From Nitrospiraceae bacterium UBA6898 (GTDB taxonomy: Bacteria > Nitrospirota > Thermodesulfovibrionia > Thermodesulfovibrionales > UBA6898), in the NCBI GenBank assembly GCA_002448975.1, contig DKBO01000191.1:1-11757 (forward strand): 11,757 bases of DNA. Reading direction: 5' to 3'. Positions within the stretch are counted from its first letter, which is position 1; each line of letters opens with the position of its first letter. Below the pieces are notes generated by a model. That model was given only the letters and a program-made list of their open reading frames with translations, was not told where the DNA came from and did no database searches. The translations under genes and the position numbers were made by a program. This document shows, piece after piece, positions 4,663 to 11,757 of this stretch.

Positions 4663-6528
4663 ATGAAAAATGAACTGCAGATGTTCCGCTATGTGCGTCC
4701 ACACTGGCGCAGTTTAGGCATCACCCTTATTACGATGCTCACGGTCATTGGGCTGGAGGTCCTGCGTCCGTGGCCGATGAAGATCCTCGTAGATGTCATT
4801 CTTGGCAGTCAGCCGCTTCCCGATAAGCTCGTCGGCACTCTTGCGGTGCTGCCTTGGTCATCGGGTGTGAAGGGGTTGCTTTTCTGGGTCTGCGTCAGCA
4901 CGGTCCTGATCTTTCTTATCGGGACACTTATGTCCATTACCGGAAATTTCGTTACGGTGGGGCTCGGGCAGAGGATCACCTACTCGCTCGGTGCTGACCT
5001 GTTTTTACATCTGCAGAGGCTTTCCCTCATGTTCCATAATCGCCGCCCTGTAGGCGACACGATCTCACGTGTTACCGGTGATGTTTATTGTTTGCAAATC
5101 AAGGTTACGAGCGTGCTGCTGCCGCTTCTAAAGTCTTTTGTTACCCTCTTCGCTCTTTTTTTCATCATGTGGCATCTGCAGCCGGTCATGACGCTTCTTT
5201 CCCTGGGGGTGGTACCGTTTCTCCTGCTCAGTATCCACATTTTTGGAAAACCGATGAAAGACCGCAGCAGGGAGAGGCGTGATCTGGAAGGACGGATGAT
5301 GTCCCTGGTGCAGCAGACGCTCAGCGCCATCCCTGCTGTTCAGGCCTTTTCACGGGAAGAGCTTGAACATGAACGTTTCCGTAAATATGCTGATGAAACG
5401 GTCATTGCCTACCAGCGAAGCACGCTGGCAGGCATGTGGTTCAAACTCACGGTCGGTCTCGTCACTGCTCTTGGTACAGCAGCAATAATGTGGATGGGCG
5501 CCCGTTACGCGCTGGATGGCAGCATGACGGTCGGTACAATCCTCGTATTCCTGTCCTATCTTGCTTCCCTGTACGAACCGCTGAATGCGATAAGCTATTC
5601 AGCCTCAACCTGGCAGGGGGCATCAGCAAATACCGACAGAGTATTGGAGATACTCAATATACCGCAGGAAGTTCAGGACCTGCCCGAAGCGACCGATGTA
5701 AGGATCCGGGGGAGTGTCCGCTATGACCGGGTTACATTCGGCTATGAACCTGGCAAGGAAGTATTGCATGAGGTCTCGTTCGAGACGAGGCCCGGAGAGG
5801 TCACCGCCATAGTAGGGCCGACAGGAAGCGGAAAGACGACCTTGGTAAACCTTCTCGTCAGATTTTTTGATCCCTGGTCCGGGAGCGTCACCGTAGACGA
5901 TCATGATATACGCCATATCAGAATTCATTCCTTGCGGCAGCAGATGGCCATGGTACTTCAGGATCCCTTTATCTTCCCTTTGACCGTTGCCGAAAATATT
6001 GCATATGGCAGACCGGAAGCTTCGCTTGATGAGATCAGAGCCGCTGCTGAAGCAGCGAACGCCGATGAATTTATCCGCCGTTTACCGGATGGATACCATA
6101 CCGTGATAGGTGAGAGGGGAGCCACCCTTTCCGGTGGAGAAAAGCAGCGGTTATCCATAGCCCGCGCATTCCTTATGAATGCTCCTGTTCTCATCCTTGA
6201 TGAGCCGACCTCAGCACTGGATGCCGGGACGGAATTTCTTTTGCTGAACTCGCTCAAACGCCTGATGAAGGACCGCACGACCTTCATTATTGCTCACCGT
6301 CTGTCCACGATCCGCAATGCCGACCGCATCCTTGTCGTAAAGGACGGCGAGATTGTTGAACAGGGAACCCATGAAGATCTCATTACGCAGGGACAGCTCT
6401 ATGCGAGTCTCTATCATCAACAGATAGAGATAGTGCAACATGGACCATCCCCAGAGCACGACGTGTGCGGCACGGGTATCATCGGTCAGTATCCACGATC
6501 TACCAGTGGCGCTGGAGAGACTCTATGA
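4663..6528 (+). CDS. ABC exporter, fused membrane and ATPase domains
   Basis: This 621-aa half-transporter should act as a homodimer that uses ATP to move a substrate out of the cytoplasm. About six membrane helices lie in residues 15-305 (for example 15-34, 72-92, 150-170, 174-192, 262-280, 290-305). The ATPase carries Walker A GPTGSGKT (385-392), Q-loop Q433, signature LSGGEKQ (489-495), Walker B VLILDEP (509-515), D-loop SALD and H-loop H545; all are intact. The architecture matches MsbA, NdvA and multidrug-type exporters, and context favours a glycan or glycolipid substrate. The ATG at 4663 begins MKNELQMFRYVRPHW, typical of the family; GGGGAAG sits very close to it. A TTG at 4600 would add 21 residues and is less likely. 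Its stop forms an ATGA overlap with the next gene. Confidence 0.95.
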   Translation: MKNELQMFRYVRPHWRSLGITLITMLTVIGLEVLRPWPMKILVDVILGSQPLPDKLVGTLAVLPWSSGVKGLLFWVCVSTVLIFLIGTLMSITGNFVTVGLGQRITYSLGADLFLHLQRLSLMFHNRRPVGDTISRVTGDVYCLQIKVTSVLLPLLKSFVTLFALFFIMWHLQPVMTLLSLGVVPFLLLSIHIFGKPMKDRSRERRDLEGRMMSLVQQTLSAIPAVQAFSREELEHERFRKYADETVIAYQRSTLAGMWFKLTVGLVTALGTAAIMWMGARYALDGSMTVGTILVFLSYLASLYEPLNAISYSASTWQGASANTDRVLEILNIPQEVQDLPEATDVRIRGSVRYDRVTFGYEPGKEVLHEVSFETRPGEVTAIVGPTGSGKTTLVNLLVRFFDPWSGSVTVDDHDIRHIRIHSLRQQMAMVLQDPFIFPLTVAENIAYGRPEASLDEIRAAAEAANADEFIRRLPDGYHTVIGERGATLSGGEKQRLSIARAFLMNAPVLILDEPTSALDAGTEFLLLNSLKRLMKDRTTFIIAHRLSTIRNADRILVVKDGEIVEQGTHEDLITQGQLYASLYHQQIEIVQHGPSPEHDVCGTGIIGQYPRSTSGAGETL

Positions 6529-7502
6529 CCTTGTCTGTTTCAGAATACCCTGACATCGTCTCCCTGACGACCGGGCTGACGAGTGTCCTTTCTGAAAGCA
6601 TGCCTTCTCTTTGTCCCGTGACCGTTCTGCATCGTGAAGCCCACATTTACCGGAGCACGTTTCCCTCTGAGGTCGTGACCTGTCGATTGAACGACGGCAG
6701 GACATTGCGACTGTTCTGCAAGTATTCGGGAGGACAGAACTACGACAGTCACGGCCACCGGGGAGGCGTGGCATACGAGGCCGAGGTCTATCGCCGCGTG
6801 CTGGGGCATTCGGGGAATTCAATGCCGAGATTCTACGGCACCTATACCGATGTGACGAGGGCACAGACGTGGCTGATCCTTGAGTACTTGGATGACTGTC
6901 TGCGGTTGTTGTACAAGGAACCAGACGCGCTCATCACATGTGCTCAATGGATAGGGCAATTCCATGCCGCCTGCGAAACCCTCGCGGACGAACAAGGGTT
7001 ATCATTTCTCGTAAAGTATGACAAGGAATACTACTTGGGATGGTCGCGACGTGCATTCCGCTTTGCCGGTCCTTTGCACTTGCGGTTCCCCTGGCTCGCT
7101 GCTCTCTGCAGACGTTTCGAAGAATTCACGGCACTCCTCCTGTCATCTCGTCCGACAGTTATTCATGGTGAGTTCTATCCTAAAAATATTCTCGTAAGGG
7201 ACAGCGTGATCTATCCGGTTGACTGGGAATCGGCAGCAATTGGGGCAGGAGAGATAGACCTCGCGGCTTTGACGGAGGGATGGGCTGTAGACGTTGCAGG
7301 AGAGTGTGAACTCGCTTACCGCCGGGCTCGCTGGCTTGGGGATGCACCGCCAGACTTCGCGGCAAGGCTTGGTGCAGCCAGGATTTACCTTTGTTTCCGG
7401 TGGCTTGGTGACAATGATGAGGACAGGAGGGAAGAAGGTTCTCTCATGCGCTTTGAGCAATTGCACGATGTGGGGAAACGATGGGGAATGATAGGACCGT
7501 AG
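6525..7502 (+). CDS. APH/choline-kinase-like phosphotransferase
   Basis: This 325-aa protein has the aminoglycoside-phosphotransferase/choline-kinase fold, a family that moves phosphate from ATP to small-molecule or sugar hydroxyls. Visible signs are an N-lobe with CRLNDGRTLRLFCKYS, Glu in YEAEVYRRVL, the hinge-like WLILEYLDD, the catalytic-loop motif HGEFYPKN (214-221) and the metal-binding PVDWESAAIG (D233). The usual HGD is HGE here: the catalytic Asp is replaced by Glu, so activity may be altered, though the rest of the loop is kept. The start at 6525 overlaps the exporter stop by ATGA and has GGAGAGA (6514-6520) upstream; a longer frame from 6465 lies inside the exporter gene. Cytoplasmic, no signal peptide. 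It is probably translationally coupled to the exporter; the likely substrate is a sugar or lipid intermediate of the pathway (inference). Confidence 0.85.
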   Translation: MTLSVSEYPDIVSLTTGLTSVLSESMPSLCPVTVLHREAHIYRSTFPSEVVTCRLNDGRTLRLFCKYSGGQNYDSHGHRGGVAYEAEVYRRVLGHSGNSMPRFYGTYTDVTRAQTWLILEYLDDCLRLLYKEPDALITCAQWIGQFHAACETLADEQGLSFLVKYDKEYYLGWSRRAFRFAGPLHLRFPWLAALCRRFEEFTALLLSSRPTVIHGEFYPKNILVRDSVIYPVDWESAAIGAGEIDLAALTEGWAVDVAGECELAYRRARWLGDAPPDFAARLGAARIYLCFRWLGDNDEDRREEGSLMRFEQLHDVGKRWGMIGP

Positions 7503-7669
7503 TGGCACGCACAGAGGTTTCGCTTGTGAGGACCGATTTTTCCCTGCAAAAGGTCTCCCGATGTGTTCGGTGCCTGGTGATGTCACATGCGCCGGTCTCG
7601 TACCGACTTCACGGTGGCCGACAAGTGGAATATGAGATGAGCGGCTGTCCGAAAAGGGCATCGGAATGA
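7481..7669 (+). CDS. Possible small ORF with a CxxC motif
   Basis: The frame encodes 62 aa from an ATG with GGGGA (7472-7476) 4 nt upstream and overlaps the end of the phosphotransferase gene by 22 nt. It contains CVRC and a further SGC near the end, and was not recognised. It fills most of the only sizeable gap (201 nt) in the gene row. The gap could equally be a non-coding spacer. Confidence 0.25.
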   Translation: MGNDRTVVARTEVSLVRTDFSLQKVSRCVRCLVMSHAPVSYRLHGGRQVEYEMSGCPKRASE

Positions 7670-7703
7670 AATACACTTCACAGGCAATGACAGGAGAGAT
7701 AAA

Positions 7704-8867
7704 ATGTCACCAGGGTTACGCATTGTCGTAACAGGATTGATCGCCCAGTATCCACTCGGAGGAGTCACATGGGACTACGTTCAGTATGTCCTCGGCCTTG
7801 CCCGCATGGGTCACGACGTTTACTACGTTGAGGACACCGGCCAGTGGCCTTATAACCCCATTGAAGGCGGCGTGGCAAAGGGATGCGACTTCAATGTGCA
7901 ATACCTGTCTCGGGTGATGAGCCACATTGGTCTTGCCGGAAAGTGGGCGTACCGATTTCCCTGGCACTCAGAGTGGTTCGGACTGTCCGAGGTAGAGCGG
8001 CGGGAGGTTATCTCTTCCGCTGATCTCCTCATCAACGTGTCCGGGACGCTCGCCGAGCCTGAGAAGTACCGCGATATTCGGTGCATGGTCTACATTGATT
8101 CCGATCCGGTGTTTACCCAAATCAAACTCGCGCGAGGACAGGGAGACTTTCGACGCATGGTAGACACGCACGACGTCCATTTCAGCTTCGGCGAGGGACT
8201 GCCTGCCAATGCTCCACAGACAGGGCATCACTGGCGCGCCACTCGCCAGCCGGTCGTCTTGTCGGAGTGGCGAACTGCCGAGGCGCGGCGCGATGTTTTT
8301 ACCACCGTAATGAATTGGACCAGCTACAAACAAGTCGTCTATGAAGGCAAGACATATGGTCAAAAGGACGTTGAGTTCATGCGGTTCATCGACCTCCCGC
8401 AGCGTGTTGCCCCGGCAGTACTCGAGATCGCCGCAAACACCGGAAAGACGCGTCGCACGCCGATGGACCTTTTGGCTCACAAGGGTTGGCATCTCGTTAA
8501 TCCCGACGAAGTCTGTCCCGACATGGACAGCTACCGGCGGTACATTGAATCGTCCTACGCTGAGTGGAGCGTGGCCAAGAACGCCTACGTCGTCGGGCAC
8601 TCAGGGTGGTTCAGCTGCCGGTCGGCCTGTTACCTTGCAGCCGGGAAGCCGATTGTTGTGCAAGATACCGGTTTTTCAGCCACTATCCCTGTAGGACAGG
8701 GCATATTAACCTTCACCACCCTCGACGAGGCGACTGACGCCATTCAGGAGGTGCGCAGAAACTACGATGCGCACTGTCTTGCCGCACGGGCTGCGGCCGA
8801 AACCTTCTTTGACTCCGAGAAGGTTCTATCGCGCCTCCTCGATGAAGCGTTCGCAACGGTCCACTAG
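7704..8867 (+). CDS. GT-B-like glycosyltransferase, first of a tandem pair
   Basis: This 387-aa cytoplasmic protein has the look of a GT-B glycosyltransferase: an N-terminal Rossmann strand GLRIVVTGLIAQYPLGG (4-20), then GLARMGHDVYYVED. A middle IDSDPVFTQIK segment (131-141) follows, and a C-terminal nucleotide-sugar-side region SGWFSCRSACYLAAGKPIVV (300-319) followed by QDTGFS. This last block resembles the acceptor/donor loop of group-1 transferases, where a small-residue stretch precedes a conserved G-x-P-V-V. Classical GT4 EX7E is not seen, so the exact family is uncertain. AGGAGA (7692-7697) lies 6 nt before the ATG. The next gene is its paralogue. Donor, acceptor and linkage cannot be read from the sequence. 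Confidence 0.75.
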   Translation: MSPGLRIVVTGLIAQYPLGGVTWDYVQYVLGLARMGHDVYYVEDTGQWPYNPIEGGVAKGCDFNVQYLSRVMSHIGLAGKWAYRFPWHSEWFGLSEVERREVISSADLLINVSGTLAEPEKYRDIRCMVYIDSDPVFTQIKLARGQGDFRRMVDTHDVHFSFGEGLPANAPQTGHHWRATRQPVVLSEWRTAEARRDVFTTVMNWTSYKQVVYEGKTYGQKDVEFMRFIDLPQRVAPAVLEIAANTGKTRRTPMDLLAHKGWHLVNPDEVCPDMDSYRRYIESSYAEWSVAKNAYVVGHSGWFSCRSACYLAAGKPIVVQDTGFSATIPVGQGILTFTTLDEATDAIQEVRRNYDAHCLAARAAAETFFDSEKVLSRLLDEAFATVH

Positions 8868-8868
8868 T

Positions 8869-10071
8869 ATGGATATCACGGTCACGAGCGGCCTCCGCAT
8901 AGTGCTGCTTGGCTATATCATACGGGGCCCCCTCGGCGGTATGACATGGAGTGAACTGCAGTATCTTTTGGGTTTGGCACGGCTCGGTCACGATGTCTAC
9001 TTCATCGAGGATAGCGATGCATACCCGTCTTGTTACGATCCCTCCCGGCACACGACCGACATCGATCCGAGCTATGGGCTCCGATATGCGGCGGAGATCC
9101 TTAAGAGAGTTGGGATGGGCGATAGATGGGCCTTCCACGATGCCCACGCAGCACGCTGGCATGGACCTCTAGCGGTAAATATTATGCAGGTCTGCAAGAC
9201 TGCGGATGTGCTCATCAACCTGGGCGGCGTCAATCCACTGCGGTCGTGGTTTGCTGAGATACCTATTCGCATCTTTATCGACAAGGACCCCGTGTTCACC
9301 CAGATTCATAACGCAACCACCCCGGAGAAAAAGCAGTTCTGCCTTCACCACACTGCGCTGTTCACCTATGCAGAAAATATCGGGCTGCCCAGGGCGCGGG
9401 TTCCTGACGACGGTCTGCAGTGGCATCCGACGCGCCATCCGATCGTGCTTGACATGGTTGAGCCAGGACCGAGTCCCACGAATGCAAGATTTACAACCGT
9501 GATGCAGTGGGAAAGCTATCGATCCGTAAACTATTGCGGGCGTTGCTACGGCATGAAGGCAGAGTCCTTTCTTCCGTATCTATCCTTGCCACAGCGCACT
9601 GCGTGCGTCCTAGAGCTTGCTTTGGGCAGCCCTTCTGCCCCCCGCGACTTATTAACGCGCCACGGTTGGCGACTTCGCGACCCACTAACGGTCACACGCG
9701 ATGTTTGGACGTATCTGCGATACATTCGAGATTCACGGGGTGAGTTTTCGGTCGCTAAGCAAGGCTACGCGGAAACTTACTGTGGATGGTTCAGTGAAAG
9801 AAGTGCAACCTATCTCGCGACCGGGAGACCTGTGGTTACACAGGAGACTGGCTTCTCCGAGTGGCTTGATGCTGCGGGTGGTGTCTTTCCGTTCAGCAAC
9901 CAGGAGGAGGCCCTTGCTGCTCTGGAGGAGGTCACTATGCGCTATGAGTTCCATTGCTGCGCGGCCCGCGCAGTGGCTGAAAAATATTTCGACTCGAGAA
10001 AGATCTTGCCTCTCCTTCTCGAACGCGCGATGTGCCCTGAGACCGTTGCGCCACGCAACCGGCAGGCATGA
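8869..10071 (+). CDS. GT-B-like glycosyltransferase, second of a tandem pair
   Basis: This 400-aa protein is a paralogue of the preceding gene along its length. Shared blocks are GLRIV, PLGGMTW, QYLLGLARLGHDVYFIED, the IDKDPVFTQI segment (137-146) and CGWFSERSATYLATGRPVV (305-323) followed by TQETGFS. A start at the ATG in 8869, one base after the stop of the previous gene, gives the matching N-terminus; earlier ATG codons lie inside that gene. There is no good Shine-Dalgarno, which suggests translational coupling. It has several extra cysteines (for example C223, C226, C363, C364) absent from its partner. Its stop overlaps the next start (ATGA). Two similar transferases side by side usually add successive sugars or differ in donor (inference). 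Confidence 0.75.
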   Translation: MDITVTSGLRIVLLGYIIRGPLGGMTWSELQYLLGLARLGHDVYFIEDSDAYPSCYDPSRHTTDIDPSYGLRYAAEILKRVGMGDRWAFHDAHAARWHGPLAVNIMQVCKTADVLINLGGVNPLRSWFAEIPIRIFIDKDPVFTQIHNATTPEKKQFCLHHTALFTYAENIGLPRARVPDDGLQWHPTRHPIVLDMVEPGPSPTNARFTTVMQWESYRSVNYCGRCYGMKAESFLPYLSLPQRTACVLELALGSPSAPRDLLTRHGWRLRDPLTVTRDVWTYLRYIRDSRGEFSVAKQGYAETYCGWFSERSATYLATGRPVVTQETGFSEWLDAAGGVFPFSNQEEALAALEEVTMRYEFHCCAARAVAEKYFDSRKILPLLLERAMCPETVAPRNRQA

Positions 10072-11360
10072 TGCGTATCGGTAGAGAAAACACCGTGAAA
10101 CCTCGCCAGCGTCCCCTCATAGCATTTTTTGACTACGCCGATGTGTTCGAGGACTTTTACGCCCACTACGGGATCGACCAGCACAGCTTTGCAACAACAT
10201 GGGCAAATACCGGCAATCATGCTTTTCTGACGTTGTTGCAACGCGAGGTCGGTGAAGTCGTGTGGTATGAGTTTTCTCTCGCGCCCGAAGTCTCGACAGC
10301 CCGACATGAAGTCGTCGGCTGCCAGGTGAAATTCCTGCCATCATCCGGGCTGCACCGCATTCTTTGGCGTTTGTTCTATCTCCCTAAGGCTGCCTGGCGG
10401 TGGAGGCGGACCTACCCATTCTATGCGACGATCGCCTCATACGTTGCACTGCTCTCCCTGCCCTTTGTGCGCGCCCTGTGGCGCGATCGACCCGACATAT
10501 TTTTCGTGCAGGATTATGCTACCGGTCGCTTCGACATTCTCGTGCTCCTGGCTCGCCTGACTCGGGTTAGGGTCATTGCTTACCACGCGGGCAGCAGGCC
10601 GGATGTCTATATGGGAAGGCGTATCAAGCGATGGACCATCCCTCACACAGACTTCCTGATCGTGTCGAACAGGCGGGAACGTGAGATGCTGATTTCTCGC
10701 TACGGCGTGTCACGGGCTAAGCTTGCAGTCATTCTCACGCCCATCGACACATTGATGTTCGCCCCGCAAAATCGGATTGCCGCCTGCGGTGCGGCCGGGC
10801 TGGATCCGTCTCGGAGATACCTTCTCTTTGTAGGCCGGCTCGACGACCGCATCAAGCGGGTTAGCGCCCTCATCCGGGTGTTTTCAAGCCTTTTATCTCA
10901 CCATCCCTCTGTTGATCTGCTGATCGTAGGCACGGGGCCCGATTGCGTGGTCTTGGAGAGACTCGCTGACGAGATGGCGCCGGGGCGTGCCCGTTTTCTC
11001 GGCTGGATAGGTGACCCGGCGCCCTTGGCCAATCTTTACAACGCAGCCGAGTGTCTCGTGCTTCCGTCATGCAGTGAAGGGTTTCCTACCGTTGTCGGTG
11101 AGGCAATGTCATGCGGTACACCTGTCGTGGGCACTGATGTGGGAGGCGTTGGAGAGATAGTCGTAACGGGAAAGACCGGCTGGTTAATTCCCCCGGGCGA
11201 TGACAAAGCGTTGGCGGCTGCTCTTTCAGATGTGCTCGACCATCCAGAAGCCGTCACGGGGATGCGTGCCAGCGTAAGGACTGAAGCCGAGCTGAATCTT
11301 TCTCCTGCTGCTGTTGCAGCTCAGTTACGCCAGTATTTCCTTGACGGGCAAAGAGGATGA
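10068..11360 (+). CDS. Glycosyltransferase, GT4 family (group 1)
   Basis: This 430-aa GT-B enzyme transfers a sugar from a nucleotide-activated donor with retention of configuration. The C-terminal donor domain (about 245-425) shows the FVGRLDDRIKR entry (R257, K263), LLIVGTGPD, FLGWIGD, and the diagnostic EGFPTVVGE (E337 and E345, the EX7E motif) followed by AMSCGTPVVGTDVGG. The N-terminal domain is more divergent, with FFVQDYATGRFDILVLLARL and an AYHAG segment. Length is normal. The ATG at 10068 overlaps the previous stop (ATGA) and lacks a strong Shine-Dalgarno; a second ATG follows at once and a GTG at 10095 is possible. The stop overlaps the next start in the same way. Cytoplasmic or peripheral membrane. 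Donor and acceptor are unknown. Confidence 0.92.
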   Translation: MMRIGRENTVKPRQRPLIAFFDYADVFEDFYAHYGIDQHSFATTWANTGNHAFLTLLQREVGEVVWYEFSLAPEVSTARHEVVGCQVKFLPSSGLHRILWRLFYLPKAAWRWRRTYPFYATIASYVALLSLPFVRALWRDRPDIFFVQDYATGRFDILVLLARLTRVRVIAYHAGSRPDVYMGRRIKRWTIPHTDFLIVSNRREREMLISRYGVSRAKLAVILTPIDTLMFAPQNRIAACGAAGLDPSRRYLLFVGRLDDRIKRVSALIRVFSSLLSHHPSVDLLIVGTGPDCVVLERLADEMAPGRARFLGWIGDPAPLANLYNAAECLVLPSCSEGFPTVVGEAMSCGTPVVGTDVGGVGEIVVTGKTGWLIPPGDDKALAAALSDVLDHPEAVTGMRASVRTEAELNLSPAAVAAQLRQYFLDGQRG

Positions 11361-11757
11361 ACGACCTTCGACAAGCCATGCTGTTAGTTGCAGATGAGTC
11401 TGAATTACCAGTCGCCGAGCGGATCTGGGGGACCGGCGGATGGTTGCCGCCAGATCTGCGCGAGGCCTTGGACTGGGTGACCTTGGCGAAAGTGTGCGGG
11501 TGGGGTGTTACCATTGTACGACAGAGGAAAAACGATCTCATCGGTGATTTGCATGGCGGAAGCCGCTGGATCGTTCTGACTGGCGGTCCGTCATCGTCGT
11601 TGAGTGAAACAATTATTACGTGGCTGACGCGGAGGCTCGCTGAGGACCCCATCCTCGTGGTTGTCCGGGCTCCTGAAACAGGATCTCCCTTGGCGCGACT
11701 GACCGGGGCTTCAACGACATCGCAAACCGTTTCGGGTCGCTACCTGAAGTGGTTTGG
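11357..11757 (+). CDS. Unrecognised protein, 3' end outside the window
   Basis: ATG at 11357 overlaps the stop of the preceding glycosyltransferase gene by ATGA, with AAGAGG directly before it. The frame stays open for 133 codons to the window edge. The visible part starts MNDLRQAMLLVADESELPVA and contains LDWVTLAKVCGWGVTIVRQR and a WIVLTGGPSSSLSE segment with alternating strands and glycine turns, then PILVVVRAPETGSPLARLTG. It reads like an alpha/beta fold, but I do not recognise a family. It is very likely co-translated with the upstream gene and belongs to the same pathway. Because the protein is cut, its length and C-terminal domains are unknown. Confidence 0.75.
   Translation, partial: MNDLRQAMLLVADESELPVAERIWGTGGWLPPDLREALDWVTLAKVCGWGVTIVRQRKNDLIGDLHGGSRWIVLTGGPSSSLSETIITWLTRRLAEDPILVVVRAPETGSPLARLTGASTTSQTVSGRYLKWF

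Noticed and set aside
6465..6524. Earlier ATG for the phosphotransferase
   Set aside because: It lies inside the exporter gene; the ATG at 6525 has GGAGAGA upstream and an ATGA overlap.
7968..8600. 210-codon minus-strand frame opposite the first GT-B gene
   Set aside because: Antisense shadow of a gene whose protein aligns with its neighbouring paralogue.
1..11757. CRISPR arrays, insertion sequences, tRNA or rRNA genes
   Set aside because: No regularly spaced repeats, no transposase frames with terminal inverted repeats, and no tRNA or rRNA signature were seen by eye.

Overview
The window looks like chromosomal DNA of a Gram-negative, probably Desulfobacterota- or Nitrospirota-type bacterium. 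That placement is an inference from four things: a cspA-like gene paired with a small conserved hypothetical gene, a Geobacter-style GEMM riboswitch, moderate to high GC, and tightly packed glycan genes. No marker gene fixes the taxon.

Left part (1-737): the edge of an upstream terminator, then a 66-aa cold-shock protein gene with a strong Shine-Dalgarno and its own strong Rho-independent terminator. A 130-aa conserved-looking hypothetical gene starting at GTG follows. Positions 738-1410 hold no convincing gene, only weak short ORFs, an 8-G tract and one 12-bp palindrome.

Regulatory centre (1412-1570): a plausible sigma70 promoter runs directly into a well-formed GEMM-I (c-di-GMP-I) riboswitch. 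It has a P1 stem, a P2 capped by a GNRA tetraloop, a P3 and the conserved GGAAAGC and AUAGCC blocks. The 3' strand of P1 is also the 5' strand of a perfect-looking intrinsic terminator followed by eight T. Ligand-stabilised P1 and the terminator are therefore mutually exclusive, which predicts that the second messenger turns expression on. A 447-nt leader follows (1571-2017) with small ORFs, including a 32-aa peptide with three cysteines and a good ribosome binding site.

Right part (2018-11757): seven large genes on the same strand, several joined by 4-nt ATGA overlaps. In order they are an 859-aa fusion of a (beta/alpha)8 glycosidase-like domain and a family-2 glycosyltransferase with membrane segments; a full-length ABC exporter (membrane domain plus ATPase); an APH/choline-kinase-like phosphotransferase; two tandem paralogous GT-B-like glycosyltransferases; a GT4 glycosyltransferase; and an unrecognised gene running off the right edge.

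Working model (inference): c-di-GMP, read by the riboswitch, switches on a transcription unit that assembles a glycan or glycoconjugate in the cytoplasm and exports it through the ABC transporter. The product is unknown. The most interesting feature is the link between a second-messenger riboswitch and this unusual set of enzymes.
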